From: CALZJC01 sp041574955
GTDB lineage: Bacteria > Acidobacteriota > Thermoanaerobaculia > Multivoradales > JAHEKO01
Length of the DNA stretch: 21,062 nucleotides
Assembly: GCA_041574955.1 (NCBI GenBank)
Contig: JBFGNS010000076.1
Coordinates: 1-21,062, forward strand
Reading direction: 5' to 3'
Position 1 is the stretch's first letter; each line of letters opens with the position of its first letter. Positions 13,571 through 21,062 of the stretch are shown here, one piece after another. Made by a program: the position numbers and the translations under genes. Under the pieces are notes generated by a model that was given only the letters and a program-made list of their open reading frames with translations, ran no database searches and was not told the DNA's origin.

Positions 13571-14941
13571 ATGAGTGAAAGGTCGGAAACCGGCAAGCGC
13601 GTCGGCATGATCAGCCTGGGGTGCGCCAAGAACCTGGTCGACAGCGAGGTCATGCTGGGCGAGCTGGAGCGGCGCGGCCACCGGATCGTGAGCGACGTGG
13701 ACAGTGCCGACACCGTGATCGTCAACACCTGCGGCTTCGTCGAGGAGGCGCGTCAGGAGTCGATCGACGCCATCCTGGAGGTGGCGGGGCGCAAGGAGGG
13801 CGGCACGCGCCGTCTGCTGGTGGCCGGCTGCATGGTCAACCGCTACGGGCGGGAGCTGGCGCGCGAGATCCCCGAGATCGACGGCTTCATCGGCCTCGAC
13901 GACCTGCGGCGGGTCGGCGAGCTGGTGGGCATCGGCGGCGAGCCGCCGCCGCCCGCCCCGTCGCACCTGGTCTTCGACCACACCGCGCCGCGACGCTTGA
14001 CCACCCGCGGCTACGCCTACCTCAAGGTGGCCGAGGGCTGCAACAACCCGTGCACCTTCTGCGCCATCCCGATCTGGCGCGGCCGTTTCCGCAGCCGCTC
14101 GATCGACGATCTGGTAGCCGAGGCGCGGCGCCTCGAGACCGAGGGCGTCCAGGAGCTCTGCCTGATCGCCCAGGACACCACCCGCTACGGCGAGGACCTG
14201 AGGCTCGGTCGGTACGGCATGGCGCGGCTGGTCGAGGCGCTGCTGGCCGGCACCTCGCTGCCCTGGGTCCGCTTCCTCTACGCCTACCCGACGACGCTCG
14301 ACGACGAGCTGCTGCGGCTGATGGCCGCCGAGGAGCGTTTCGTCTCCTACCTCGACATTCCGCTGCAGCACAGCCACCCGGACATCCTGCGGGCGATGAA
14401 GCGCGGCGGCTCGGCGCGCAGCTATCTGGCGCTGCTCGAGCGGGCGCGGACGCTGGCTCCCGACATCCACCTGCGCTCCACCTTCATCGTCGGCTTCCCG
14501 GGCGAGCGCGGCGAGCACTTCGAGCACCTGCTGGAGTTCGTCCGGCAGGCCCGCTTCGACCACCTCGGCGCCTTCGCCTACAGTCCGGAGGAGGGCACGC
14601 CGGCGGCCGAGCTCGTCGGCCGGGTGCCGCGCGCCACCGCCCGCTGGCGCCACGCCCGCCTGCTGGAGGAGCAGCGGCCGATCGCCACCGCCAGCCGCCA
14701 GCGACTGACCGGACGCCGGCTGCGGGTGCTGGTCGAGGGGGTCTGCTCGGAGACCGAGCACCTGCTGGAGGGCCGCCACCAGGGGCAGGCGCCCGAGATC
14801 GACGGCCGGGTGCTGATCAACGACGGCACGGCGCCGGCCGGCAGCTTCGCCGAGGTCGAGATCACCGACGCCTTCGCCGACGACCTGGTCGGTCGCGTGG
14901 TCGGCCCACACGGCGCGCCCGGGGTGGTGGCGGCGGCCTGA
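13571..14941 (+). CDS. rimO: Ribosomal protein S12 methylthiotransferase RimO
   Basis: RimO is a radical-SAM enzyme that adds a methylthio group to a conserved aspartate of ribosomal protein S12. The 456 residues have the methylthiotransferase N-domain with cluster cysteines Cys18 (SLGCAKN), Cys54 (NTCGF) and Cys87 (AGCM). The radical-SAM CxxxCxxC is CNNPCTFC (Cys157, Cys161, Cys164). A C-terminal TRAM domain lies near residues 380-450. The SLGCAKNLVDSE opening and the C-terminal pattern fit RimO rather than MiaB, which has a different N-terminus. ATG 13571 is used, with AGGG about 10 bases upstream; a TTG at 13550 would add only seven residues. The TGA overlaps the ribF ATG by one base (TGATG), indicating coupling. 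Confidence 0.95.
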   Translation: MSERSETGKRVGMISLGCAKNLVDSEVMLGELERRGHRIVSDVDSADTVIVNTCGFVEEARQESIDAILEVAGRKEGGTRRLLVAGCMVNRYGRELAREIPEIDGFIGLDDLRRVGELVGIGGEPPPPAPSHLVFDHTAPRRLTTRGYAYLKVAEGCNNPCTFCAIPIWRGRFRSRSIDDLVAEARRLETEGVQELCLIAQDTTRYGEDLRLGRYGMARLVEALLAGTSLPWVRFLYAYPTTLDDELLRLMAAEERFVSYLDIPLQHSHPDILRAMKRGGSARSYLALLERARTLAPDIHLRSTFIVGFPGERGEHFEHLLEFVRQARFDHLGAFAYSPEEGTPAAELVGRVPRATARWRHARLLEEQRPIATASRQRLTGRRLRVLVEGVCSETEHLLEGRHQGQAPEIDGRVLINDGTAPAGSFAEVEITDAFADDLVGRVVGPHGAPGVVAAA

Positions 14942-15915
14942 TGGAGGTCCACCGCGACGCCTGGGAGTCGCCCGCCGAGCTGCCGCGCGAGCTGATCGCG
15001 ACGGTCGGCAACTTCGACGGCATCCACCTCGGCCAGCAGCGCATCCTGCGGCTGGTGACCGAGCGCGCCGCCGAGACCGGCCTGACGCCGGCGGTGGTCA
15101 CCTTCGAGCCGCACCCGCTGGCGGTGCTGCGCCCGGAGCGGGCGCCGGCGATGCTGACCACGCCCGCGCAGAAGGAGCGGCTGCTGGCCGCCCTCGGCCT
15201 CGCCGCCCTGGTGGTGGTCCGCTTCACGCCCCGCTTCTCGCGCCTGCCGGCGCGTCGTTTCGTGCGCGACTTCCTGGTCGAGCGGCTGGCCGTGCGCGAG
15301 CTGTACGTCGGCTCGCGGTTCGCCTTCGGGCGCGATCGGGAGGGCGATCTGTCGCTGCTGCGCGGTATGGGCGAGAGCTTCGGGTTCGCCGCCTTCGGCG
15401 TCGAGGAGGTGGTGGTCGACGGCGCCCCGGTCTCGAGCACCCGCATCCGGGCGGCGCTCGGCGCCGGCGAGGCAGCCGAGGCGCGCCGGCTGCTGGGCCG
15501 TCCGTACGCGCTGTCCGGTCTGGTGGCGCGGGGCGACGGGCGGGGCCGTGGGCTCGGCTGGCCGACGGTCAACCTGGCAGCCGACAACGAGCTGGTGGCG
15601 GCCGACGGCGTCTACCTCTCGCGGCTCCGCTTCCCGGCCCTGGGCGGCGAGCCGCTGCCGGCGGTCACCAACGTCGGCCGCCGGCCGACCATCCACGAGC
15701 ACCACCCGCGGCTGGTGGAAAGCCACATCCTGGATTTCGAGCGCGAGGTCTACGGCGAGCTTGTGGAGGTCGAGCTGCTCGAGCGGCTGCGCGGCGAGCG
15801 CCGGTTCGGGTCGCTCGACGAGCTCCGAGCCCAGATCGGCCGGGACGTCGAGGCGGCGCGAGAATACTTTGCAGCGAGCGGCTGTTACCAAGAGCGGGGG
15901 ACCGGCGGGAGCTGA
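14941..15915 (+). CDS. ribF: Bifunctional riboflavin kinase / FAD synthetase RibF
   Basis: RibF phosphorylates riboflavin to FMN and adenylylates FMN to FAD in the cytoplasm. The 324-residue protein shows the nucleotidyltransferase domain first: VGNFDGIHLGQQ (residues about 22-34), TFEPHP, GSRFAFGRDREGD and SSTRIR. The riboflavin kinase domain follows, with GRGLGWPTVNL near residues 202-212, DGVY, and TNVGRRPT. Length is normal (E. coli 313). The ATG at 14941 overlaps the rimO stop, so it is translated by coupling; no separate strong ribosome site is needed. It may supply FAD to flavoproteins such as the acyl-CoA dehydrogenase in the same window, but no regulatory tie is visible and no FMN riboswitch precedes it. 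Confidence 0.96.
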   Translation: MEVHRDAWESPAELPRELIATVGNFDGIHLGQQRILRLVTERAAETGLTPAVVTFEPHPLAVLRPERAPAMLTTPAQKERLLAALGLAALVVVRFTPRFSRLPARRFVRDFLVERLAVRELYVGSRFAFGRDREGDLSLLRGMGESFGFAAFGVEEVVVDGAPVSSTRIRAALGAGEAAEARRLLGRPYALSGLVARGDGRGRGLGWPTVNLAADNELVAADGVYLSRLRFPALGGEPLPAVTNVGRRPTIHEHHPRLVESHILDFEREVYGELVEVELLERLRGERRFGSLDELRAQIGRDVEAAREYFAASGCYQERGTGGS

Positions 15916-15987
15916 CCGCTGCCACCCTCCGGGCTCGTCCGCGGCCCCTCCTTCCTGCGAGAATCCAACGAGAGAGGTGCGAGATAG

Positions 15988-16323
15988 ATGGCTAGTGACA
16001 AGGTGTTGAAGGTCGACGAGAGCAACTTCGAGAGCAAGGTGCTGCAGTCCGAGGTTCCGGTGCTGGTGGACTTCTGGGCCGCCTGGTGCGGGCCGTGCCG
16101 GATGGTCGCCCCGGTGCTCGACGAGCTCGCCGACGAGATGGACGGCAAGGTCAAGATCGCCAAGCTGAATGTCGACGAGAACCAGGGCCTCGCGGTGCAG
16201 CACGGCGTGCAGAGCATCCCGACCTTCATCCTGTTCAAGGACGGCCACCCCGCGGACCGCATGATGGGCGCCATGCCGAAGGGCGCCTTCGAGCAGTTCA
16301 TCCACCGTCACGTCGAGAGCTGA
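15988..16323 (+). CDS. trxA: Thioredoxin
   Basis: This is a cytoplasmic thiol-disulfide reductant of 111 residues. The active site WCGPC (Cys34, Cys37) sits in DFWAAWCGPCRM, the buried Asp and the cis-Pro loop QSIPTFILFKDG are in place, and the fold length is standard (about 105-110). ATG 15988 is preceded by GAGAGAGG at a distance of about 11 bases. The gene lies 72 bases after ribF, with no obvious terminator between. The following M24 peptidase frame begins at its stop codon. A general TrxA role is certain by family; pairing with a specific reductase is not shown here. Confidence 0.96.
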   Translation: MASDKVLKVDESNFESKVLQSEVPVLVDFWAAWCGPCRMVAPVLDELADEMDGKVKIAKLNVDENQGLAVQHGVQSIPTFILFKDGHPADRMMGAMPKGAFEQFIHRHVES

Positions 16324-17582
16324 GCGCGCCCGCCGAGCCCACCGGAGCCGGTGCCGCGGCACGCGCCGCGCGGCTCGAGCGCCTGCTGGCGGCCGCCGGC
16401 TGCCGGCTGCTGGTGGTGCTGGCGGAGTCGGCGCGCGATCCCGACCTGGCACCGTGGGCCGGCAGCGCCCACCTCGGTAGGAGCTTCCTGCTCGCCGGTG
16501 CCGGTGCGCCGGCCGGGCCGTGGCTCGGCTACTGGACGGCGATGGAGCGGCAGGAGGCGGCGGCCACCGGCTGCGCCCTGCTCACCCCCGAGGCGCTCGG
16601 CATCACCGGCCTGGTGGAGCAGGGCCTGGCCGGCAGCGAGCTGTGGTCGGCGGTGGTCGGGCGCGGGCTCCGGCTGGTCGAGGCCGCGCCCTGCCGCGCC
16701 GCCCTGGCCGGCCACCCACCCGCCGGCGCGGCGATGGCCGTCTGCCGCCAGCTGAGCGAGGCGGGCTGGGAGCTGGCGGACAGCGGCCCCCTGCTGCAGC
16801 GGCTGCGCAAGCAGAAGTCGGCCGCCGAGCTCGACGACGCCCGGAGGGCGGCCGCCGGGTTGGTGGCGGCGATGCGCAAGGTGGCAGAGCTGCTGGCGGC
16901 GGCCGAGGTGCGCGACGCGGAGCTGTGGCTCGCCGGCGAGCGGCTCACCGCCGGGCGGCTGCGCGCCGCGGTCGCGGCGGTCCTCGCCGGGCACGGCCTG
17001 GAGCAGCCCGAGGGCAACATCGTCGCCGCCGGCCGGGACGCCGCCGTGCCGCACAACCAGGGTGGCTCGGAGGTCGTGTTGCGCGCCGGCGAGTCGCTGG
17101 TGGTGGACCTGTTCCCGCGCCACCGGCTGTTCGCCGACTGCACCCGCACCTTCTGCGTCGGCCCGGCCGGGGAGGCTCTGGTGGCCGCTCACGGCGCGGT
17201 GCGCGACGCGCTCCTTGCCGCGCGCCGCCGCGCCGTGGCCGGTGCCCGCGGCTGGGACCTGCAGGCCGCCGCCTGCGACCTGCTCGAAGCCCGTGGCTAC
17301 GCCACCGCCCGTTCCCGCCCCGACACCGTGCGCGGCTACGTCCACGGCCTGGGCCACGGGGTTGGCTACGAGCTCCACGAGCTGCCCAGCTTCCGGCGCT
17401 CGGCGGACGAGGCGGACGGGCGGCTCGAGCAGGGCGACCTGTTCACCCTCGAGCCCGGCCTCTACGATCCGGAGGCAGGCTACGGGGTCAGGCTGGAAGA
17501 TCTGTGCGCCCTCGAGGCCGGCGGCGTGGAGCTGCTGACCCCGCTCCCGCTGGAGCTCGATCCGCGCGCCTGGAGCGGCTGA
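16320..17582 (+). CDS. M24 family metallopeptidase (Xaa-Pro aminopeptidase-like)
   Basis: This is a predicted cytoplasmic dinuclear-metal peptidase acting on X-Pro peptides. About 420 residues comprise an N-terminal creatinase-like domain and a C-terminal pita-bread domain. All five metal ligands are visible: Asp263 (VVDLF), Asp273 (ADCTRTF), His346 (GHGVGYELHE), Glu378 (LEPGLY) and Glu393 (RLEDL). The substrate-site His in AVPHNQGG is also present. The start is uncertain. Homology seems to begin near RLERLLAAAGCRLLVV, yet no ATG, GTG or TTG lies in frame between the trxA stop and GTG 16413. The CTG at 16320 overlaps the trxA stop as CTGA and is given here. GTG 16413 would cut the first strand. 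It probably shares a transcript with trxA. Confidence 0.87.
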   Translation: MSAPAEPTGAGAAARAARLERLLAAAGCRLLVVLAESARDPDLAPWAGSAHLGRSFLLAGAGAPAGPWLGYWTAMERQEAAATGCALLTPEALGITGLVEQGLAGSELWSAVVGRGLRLVEAAPCRAALAGHPPAGAAMAVCRQLSEAGWELADSGPLLQRLRKQKSAAELDDARRAAAGLVAAMRKVAELLAAAEVRDAELWLAGERLTAGRLRAAVAAVLAGHGLEQPEGNIVAAGRDAAVPHNQGGSEVVLRAGESLVVDLFPRHRLFADCTRTFCVGPAGEALVAAHGAVRDALLAARRRAVAGARGWDLQAAACDLLEARGYATARSRPDTVRGYVHGLGHGVGYELHELPSFRRSADEADGRLEQGDLFTLEPGLYDPEAGYGVRLEDLCALEAGGVELLTPLPLELDPRAWSG

Positions 17583-17687
17583 GCGTGGTTGCCTGCCGCC
17601 CGGCGAGGCGGTAGCCTTGAGCCCCGCCCGCGGCGCCTGTCCACCGCCGCTCCGTTGCCGACCCGCGATCCCGGGAGAGTCGTCGCG

Positions 17688-20111
17688 ATGACCACGAAGA
17701 GCTACGAGAAGCTGGGTGCGTTCTACCTCGGCCGGCCGTACGATCTGGCGGCGGACAAGCCGGGCGACGGGCTGCTGCTGTACGACTCGAAGGACCTGGT
17801 GACCCACGCCGTGTGCGTCGGCATGACCGGCAGCGGCAAGACCGGTCTGTGCATCGGGCTGCTGGAGGAGGCGGCGCTCGACGGCGTGCCGGCGCTGGTG
17901 ATCGACCCCAAGGGCGACCTCGGCAACCTGCTGCTGACCTTCCCGGAGCTCGCGCCGAGCGATTTCCGGCCCTGGGTCAACGAGGACGACGCCCGCCGCA
18001 CGGGGGTCTCGCCGGACGAGTTCGCCGCCCAGCAGGCCGAGCTGTGGCGCCGCGGCCTGGCCTCGTGGGACCAGGACGGCGACCGCATCCGGCGGCTGCG
18101 CGCGGCGGCCGACTTCGCCATCTACACGCCGGGCAGCGAGGCTGGCCTGCCGCTGTCCATCGTGTCGTCGTTCGACGCCCCGCCGGCGGGTGTGCTCGAG
18201 GACGGCGACCTGCTGCGGGAACGGATCTCCACCACCGCCACCAGCCTGCTGAGCCTGCTCGGCATCGACGCCGATCCGATTCGCAGCCGCGAGCACATCC
18301 TGCTGTCGACGCTGCTCGACCACTTCTGGCGCGCCGGGCGCAACGCCGATCTCGGCAGCCTGATCCAGGCCATCCAGAGCCCGCCGGTGCAGCGCGTCGG
18401 CGTGCTGGACCTGGACTCGTTCTACCCGGCCAAGGAGCGGTTCGAGCTCGCCATGCAGCTCAACAACCTGCTCGCCGCCCCCGGCTTCCAGATATGGATG
18501 AAGGGCGAGCCGCTGGACGTCGGCAGCCTGCTGTACACCCCAGCCGGCAAGCCGCGCATCGCGATCCTGTCGATCGCCCACCTGTCCGAGGCGGAGCGCA
18601 TGTTCTTCGTCTCGCTGCTGCTCAACCAGACGGTGGGCTGGATCCGGTCGCGGCCCGGTACCACCAGCCTGCGGGCGCTGCTGTACATGGACGAGATCTT
18701 CGGTTTCATGCCGCCGGTGGCCGAGCCGCCGTCCAAGAAGCCGCTGCTCACCCTGCTCAAACAGGCCCGTGCCTACGGCTTCGGCGTGGTGCTGGCGACC
18801 CAGAACCCGGTCGATCTCGACTACAAGGGTCTGTCCAACACCGGCACCTGGTTCCTCGGCCGGCTGCAGACCGAGCGCGACAAGGCGCGGGTGATGGACG
18901 GTCTCGAGGGGGTGCAGGGCGGCTTCAACCGCCACCAGCTCGAGCGCACGCTGGCCGGGCTCGGCAAGCGGCGGTTCCTGCTGCACAACGTGCACGAGAA
19001 GGCGCCGGTGGTGTTCGAGACCAGGTGGGTGATGTCCTACCTGCGCGGGCCGCTGACCCGCAGCCAGATCGGCCGTCTGATGGGCGATCGGGTGCCGGCC
19101 GAGACACCGGCCGCGGCGGCGGCGCCGCCGGCCGCCAGCGGCGCGGAGCCGGCCGCCGCGCCCGCCGCGCCGCCGGTACCGGCCGCCGGCCGTCCGGTGC
19201 TGCCGCCGGACGTGCCGCAGTGCTTCCTGCCGCTGCGCGGCGCCGCCGACAACCTGCTGTACCGCCCCGGTCTGCTGGGTCTGGCGCGGGTCGACTACGT
19301 CGACCGCAAGAGCCGCCAGACGGTGCACTCCGAGGAGCTGACCCTCCACCTGTCGCTCGAGCCGGACGAGATCAAGACGGACTGGGCCGACGCCGAGCGG
19401 CTCGCGCTCGGCGAGGACGACCTCGAGCGCGAGCCGGCGGTGGAGCAGTGCGGCTGGGGCGAGCTGCCGGCCGACGCCGGGCAGGGCAAGAGCTACACCG
19501 CCTGGAGCAAGGAGCTGGCCAACCACCTTTATCGCAACAGCGGCCTCGAGCTGCTCGAGAGCCCGACCTACAAGCTGGTGTCCGAGCCGGGCGAGAGCGA
19601 GCGCGACTTCCGCATGCGCCTCGCCGACGTGGCGCGCGAGAAGCGCGACCGGGAGATCGAGGAGCTGCGCGAGAAGAACGCCACCAAGGTGGCGCGGCTC
19701 GAGGAGCGCATCCGCAAGGCGCAACAGAAGGTCGAAGTGCAGGCCGAGCAGGTGAGCCAGCAGCGCATGCGCAGCGCGATCAACCTCGGCTCGACCCTGC
19801 TGGCGGCGTTCACCGGGCGCTCGTTCCGTGGCAGCGCCGGCTCGACGCTGGGCTCGATCGGCCGCACCAGCAAGGAGAAGCAGGACGTGCGCCGGGCGCA
19901 GGAGACGGTGGAGACGCTGACCGCCCAGCTCGAGGAGCTGAGCGCCGAGCTCGAGGCCGACATCGACGAGCTCGAGGAGCGTTTCGATCCCGAGTCCGAG
20001 AAGCTCGAGACCACGGCGCTCAGGCCGCGCAAAAGCGACATCGAGGTGCGGCTGGTGGCGCTCGGCTGGGTGCCCTACCGGCGCAACGGCCTCGAGCCCG
20101 CCTGGGAGTAG
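17688..20111 (+). CDS. Large HerA/DUF853-like ATP-binding protein with C-terminal coiled coils
   Basis: This 807-residue P-loop ATPase is of the FtsK-HerA type, related in look to YjgR (DUF853). Walker A is GMTGSGKTG (Lys51), followed by VIDPKGDLGN. Walker B is LLYMDEIFGF (Asp335, Glu336), and ATQNPVDLDYKGLSN supplies the sensor region. An Ala/Pro-rich linker spans about 471-505. A second domain follows, then coiled coils at about 643-695 and 726-768, and a conserved-looking end LRPRKSDIEV. There is no N-terminal HAS barrel, so it is not a canonical HerA. ATG 17688 has GGGAGAG about 10 bases upstream; a TTG at 17589 is rejected. The function is unknown: DNA or protein translocation by a hexamer is inferred from family. 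It converges with the TIR gene, nine bases apart. Confidence 0.85.
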   Translation: MTTKSYEKLGAFYLGRPYDLAADKPGDGLLLYDSKDLVTHAVCVGMTGSGKTGLCIGLLEEAALDGVPALVIDPKGDLGNLLLTFPELAPSDFRPWVNEDDARRTGVSPDEFAAQQAELWRRGLASWDQDGDRIRRLRAAADFAIYTPGSEAGLPLSIVSSFDAPPAGVLEDGDLLRERISTTATSLLSLLGIDADPIRSREHILLSTLLDHFWRAGRNADLGSLIQAIQSPPVQRVGVLDLDSFYPAKERFELAMQLNNLLAAPGFQIWMKGEPLDVGSLLYTPAGKPRIAILSIAHLSEAERMFFVSLLLNQTVGWIRSRPGTTSLRALLYMDEIFGFMPPVAEPPSKKPLLTLLKQARAYGFGVVLATQNPVDLDYKGLSNTGTWFLGRLQTERDKARVMDGLEGVQGGFNRHQLERTLAGLGKRRFLLHNVHEKAPVVFETRWVMSYLRGPLTRSQIGRLMGDRVPAETPAAAAAPPAASGAEPAAAPAAPPVPAAGRPVLPPDVPQCFLPLRGAADNLLYRPGLLGLARVDYVDRKSRQTVHSEELTLHLSLEPDEIKTDWADAERLALGEDDLEREPAVEQCGWGELPADAGQGKSYTAWSKELANHLYRNSGLELLESPTYKLVSEPGESERDFRMRLADVAREKRDREIEELREKNATKVARLEERIRKAQQKVEVQAEQVSQQRMRSAINLGSTLLAAFTGRSFRGSAGSTLGSIGRTSKEKQDVRRAQETVETLTAQLEELSAELEADIDELEERFDPESEKLETTALRPRKSDIEVRLVALGWVPYRRNGLEPAWE

Positions 20112-20129
20112 CCGCCGAGCTCAGGCGGC
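20111..20129. terminator. Small stem-loop across the convergent ATPase/TIR junction
   Basis: A 6-bp stem GCCGCC/GGCGGC (20111-20116 with 20124-20129) with a 7-base loop overlaps both stop codons. It could act as a bidirectional terminator, but it is short, has no T-run on either side, and lies inside coding ends, so the call is weak. Confidence 0.25.
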
Positions 20130-21062
20130 GGCGCGCCGCTCGGGCTTGCGGCCGGTGATTCCCCACACCAGCCGGTCGAGCCCTTCGGGCGTCAGGCCGG
20201 CGCGCAGGTCCACCCAGGTGAACTGGGTGAGGAAGATCGGCAGGTTGGGCTGCGACGGAGCGCCCGGCAGCAGGACGGGGATCACCGGCTTGCGGTGCTC
20301 GACGAACTGCGCCAGGCAGGCCCGCATTTCCATCTGCTGCCAGGGGCCGAGACCGTTGGCTCCCACCAGCACGGCGGCTGTGCGCGAGGTGACGATCACC
20401 TCCTCGAGCGCCTCCTGCCACGGCCTGCCCGGCACCAGCCGGGGCTGGTCGAGCCACGCCGCCAGGCCGCGCTCCTCGAGCGCCGCGGCCAGCTCGACCA
20501 CGAGCGGGCGGTCGTCGCCGTTGTAGCTCAGGAAGACGTCGAACGGCCCGACCGTGGCCTCGCCGTCCCGGTCGATCGCCTCGGCCTCGCGCCGCGGCCG
20601 GCCGCGCAGCAGGCCGGCGGCCGCCAGCAGGAGCGCGACCAGCAGCCAGATGGCGGCCAGCGGCGGCGCGGTCGAGAACAGCAGGCCGGCCTCGCGCACC
20701 GCCAGAGCGGCGACCGCCAGCCAGGCCAGCGACAGCCCGGCGGCGGCGGCCACGAGCACCCGCCAGCCGCGGCCGCGCGCCAGGATCAGGGTCAGCAGGT
20801 AGCACAACGCCAGGACGGTGGGGAAGCTCCAGGCCGGGTGCACCGGTCGCAGGTAGCGGCCGCCGAGCAGGCTGTCGGTCGCCCACGCCTGGAGCAGGAC
20901 TCCCTGGACCGTCCCCCACGGGGTGGCGTGGCGGTCACCCGCGCCGGCCGAGCCGACCAGCACGAAGCGGTCGCGCAGCCGCTCGAGCTCGGGCCCCATC
21001 GGCAGCTCCTCGATCTGCTCCACCGGCCGGCTCGGCCGCAAGAAGCGCAGGATCGAGCCGGC
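20121..21062 (-). CDS. CHASE2-transmembrane-TIR protein, N-terminus beyond the window
   Basis: The minus-strand frame is open to the right edge, so the 5' part is missing; 313 codons are visible. The first visible part matches the end of a CHASE2 sensor domain: RDRFVLVGSAGAGD, TPWGTVQGVLLQAWATDSLL. Three hydrophobic segments follow (about 20860-20620). A TIR domain then runs to the C-terminus: FDVFLSYNGDD, AWLDQPRLVPGRPW, a WQQME motif with Glu at 20328-20330 where TIR NADases place the catalytic acid, and KPVIPVLLPGAP. The likely topology is an outside sensor with a cytoplasmic TIR. Known bacterial TIRs either cleave NAD or act as scaffolds; which applies here is unknown. A TTG at 21041 is an internal codon, not the start. 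Confidence 0.88.
   Translation of the reverse strand, partial: AGSILRFLRPSRPVEQIEELPMGPELERLRDRFVLVGSAGAGDRHATPWGTVQGVLLQAWATDSLLGGRYLRPVHPAWSFPTVLALCYLLTLILARGRGWRVLVAAAAGLSLAWLAVAALAVREAGLLFSTAPPLAAIWLLVALLLAAAGLLRGRPRREAEAIDRDGEATVGPFDVFLSYNGDDRPLVVELAAALEERGLAAWLDQPRLVPGRPWQEALEEVIVTSRTAAVLVGANGLGPWQQMEMRACLAQFVEHRKPVIPVLLPGAPSQPNLPIFLTQFTWVDLRAGLTPEGLDRLVWGITGRKPERRAAA

Noticed and set aside
14700..14941. FMN riboswitch ahead of ribF
   Set aside because: The ribF start overlaps the rimO stop and there is no leader; the sequence there is rimO coding.
16308..19724. Minus-strand open frame of about 1138 codons
   Set aside because: It is antisense to the M24 peptidase and the ATPase, both with intact catalytic motifs. 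The translated product is repetitive Gln/Ala/Gly/Arg with no recognisable fold.

Overview
This GC-rich window is bacterial and carries 13 protein-coding genes. Gene content and style (a tandem set of secreted amidohydrolases, a MscL with a zinc-ribbon tail, very high G+C at third codon positions) fit an Acidobacteriota-like organism, possibly of the Thermoanaerobaculia/Holophagae side. That placement is inferred from impression and no marker gene here proves it. I see no rRNA, tRNA, CRISPR array, integrase or intact transposase.

Left part (1-3736): a plus-strand long-chain acyl-CoA dehydrogenase sits behind a plausible sigma-70 promoter. A PIG3-type quinone oxidoreductase follows. About 550 bases without a gene come next, holding two separate large inverted-repeat elements (31-bp arms, one mismatch; 24-bp arms, perfect) and a terminator-like hairpin.

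Middle (3737-12813), all on the minus strand: a metal-transport pair is read first (an SO_0444-like permease fused to a Mn/Zn-type ABC ATPase, then an ABC-3 permease, overlapping by GTGA). After a 115-base gap containing a 14-bp palindrome comes a four-gene secreted or periplasmic hydrolase operon. It encodes amidohydrolase A (no metal ligands), amidohydrolase B (intact ligands), amidohydrolase C (partial ligands), and a leukotriene-A4-hydrolase-like M1 aminopeptidase lipoprotein. A/B and B/C overlap by ATGA and C is 25 bases from the peptidase, so the set is very likely co-translated and may work together on peptides or peptide derivatives outside the cytoplasm.

Right part (13026-20111), plus strand: mscL (osmotic safety valve), rimO (S12 methylthiotransferase) overlapping ribF (FAD synthesis), trxA (thioredoxin), an M24 Xaa-Pro-type peptidase that starts at or over the trxA stop, and a large HerA/DUF853-like ATPase with coiled coils. 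Apart from the ATPase these look like ordinary chromosomal genes. Converging on the ATPase, with only nine bases between them, is the 3' part of a minus-strand CHASE2-transmembrane-TIR protein that runs off the right edge.

The most unusual items are the permease-ATPase fusion, the amidohydrolase trio with graded loss of metal ligands, the membrane TIR protein beside a HerA-like ATPase, and the two inverted-repeat elements.
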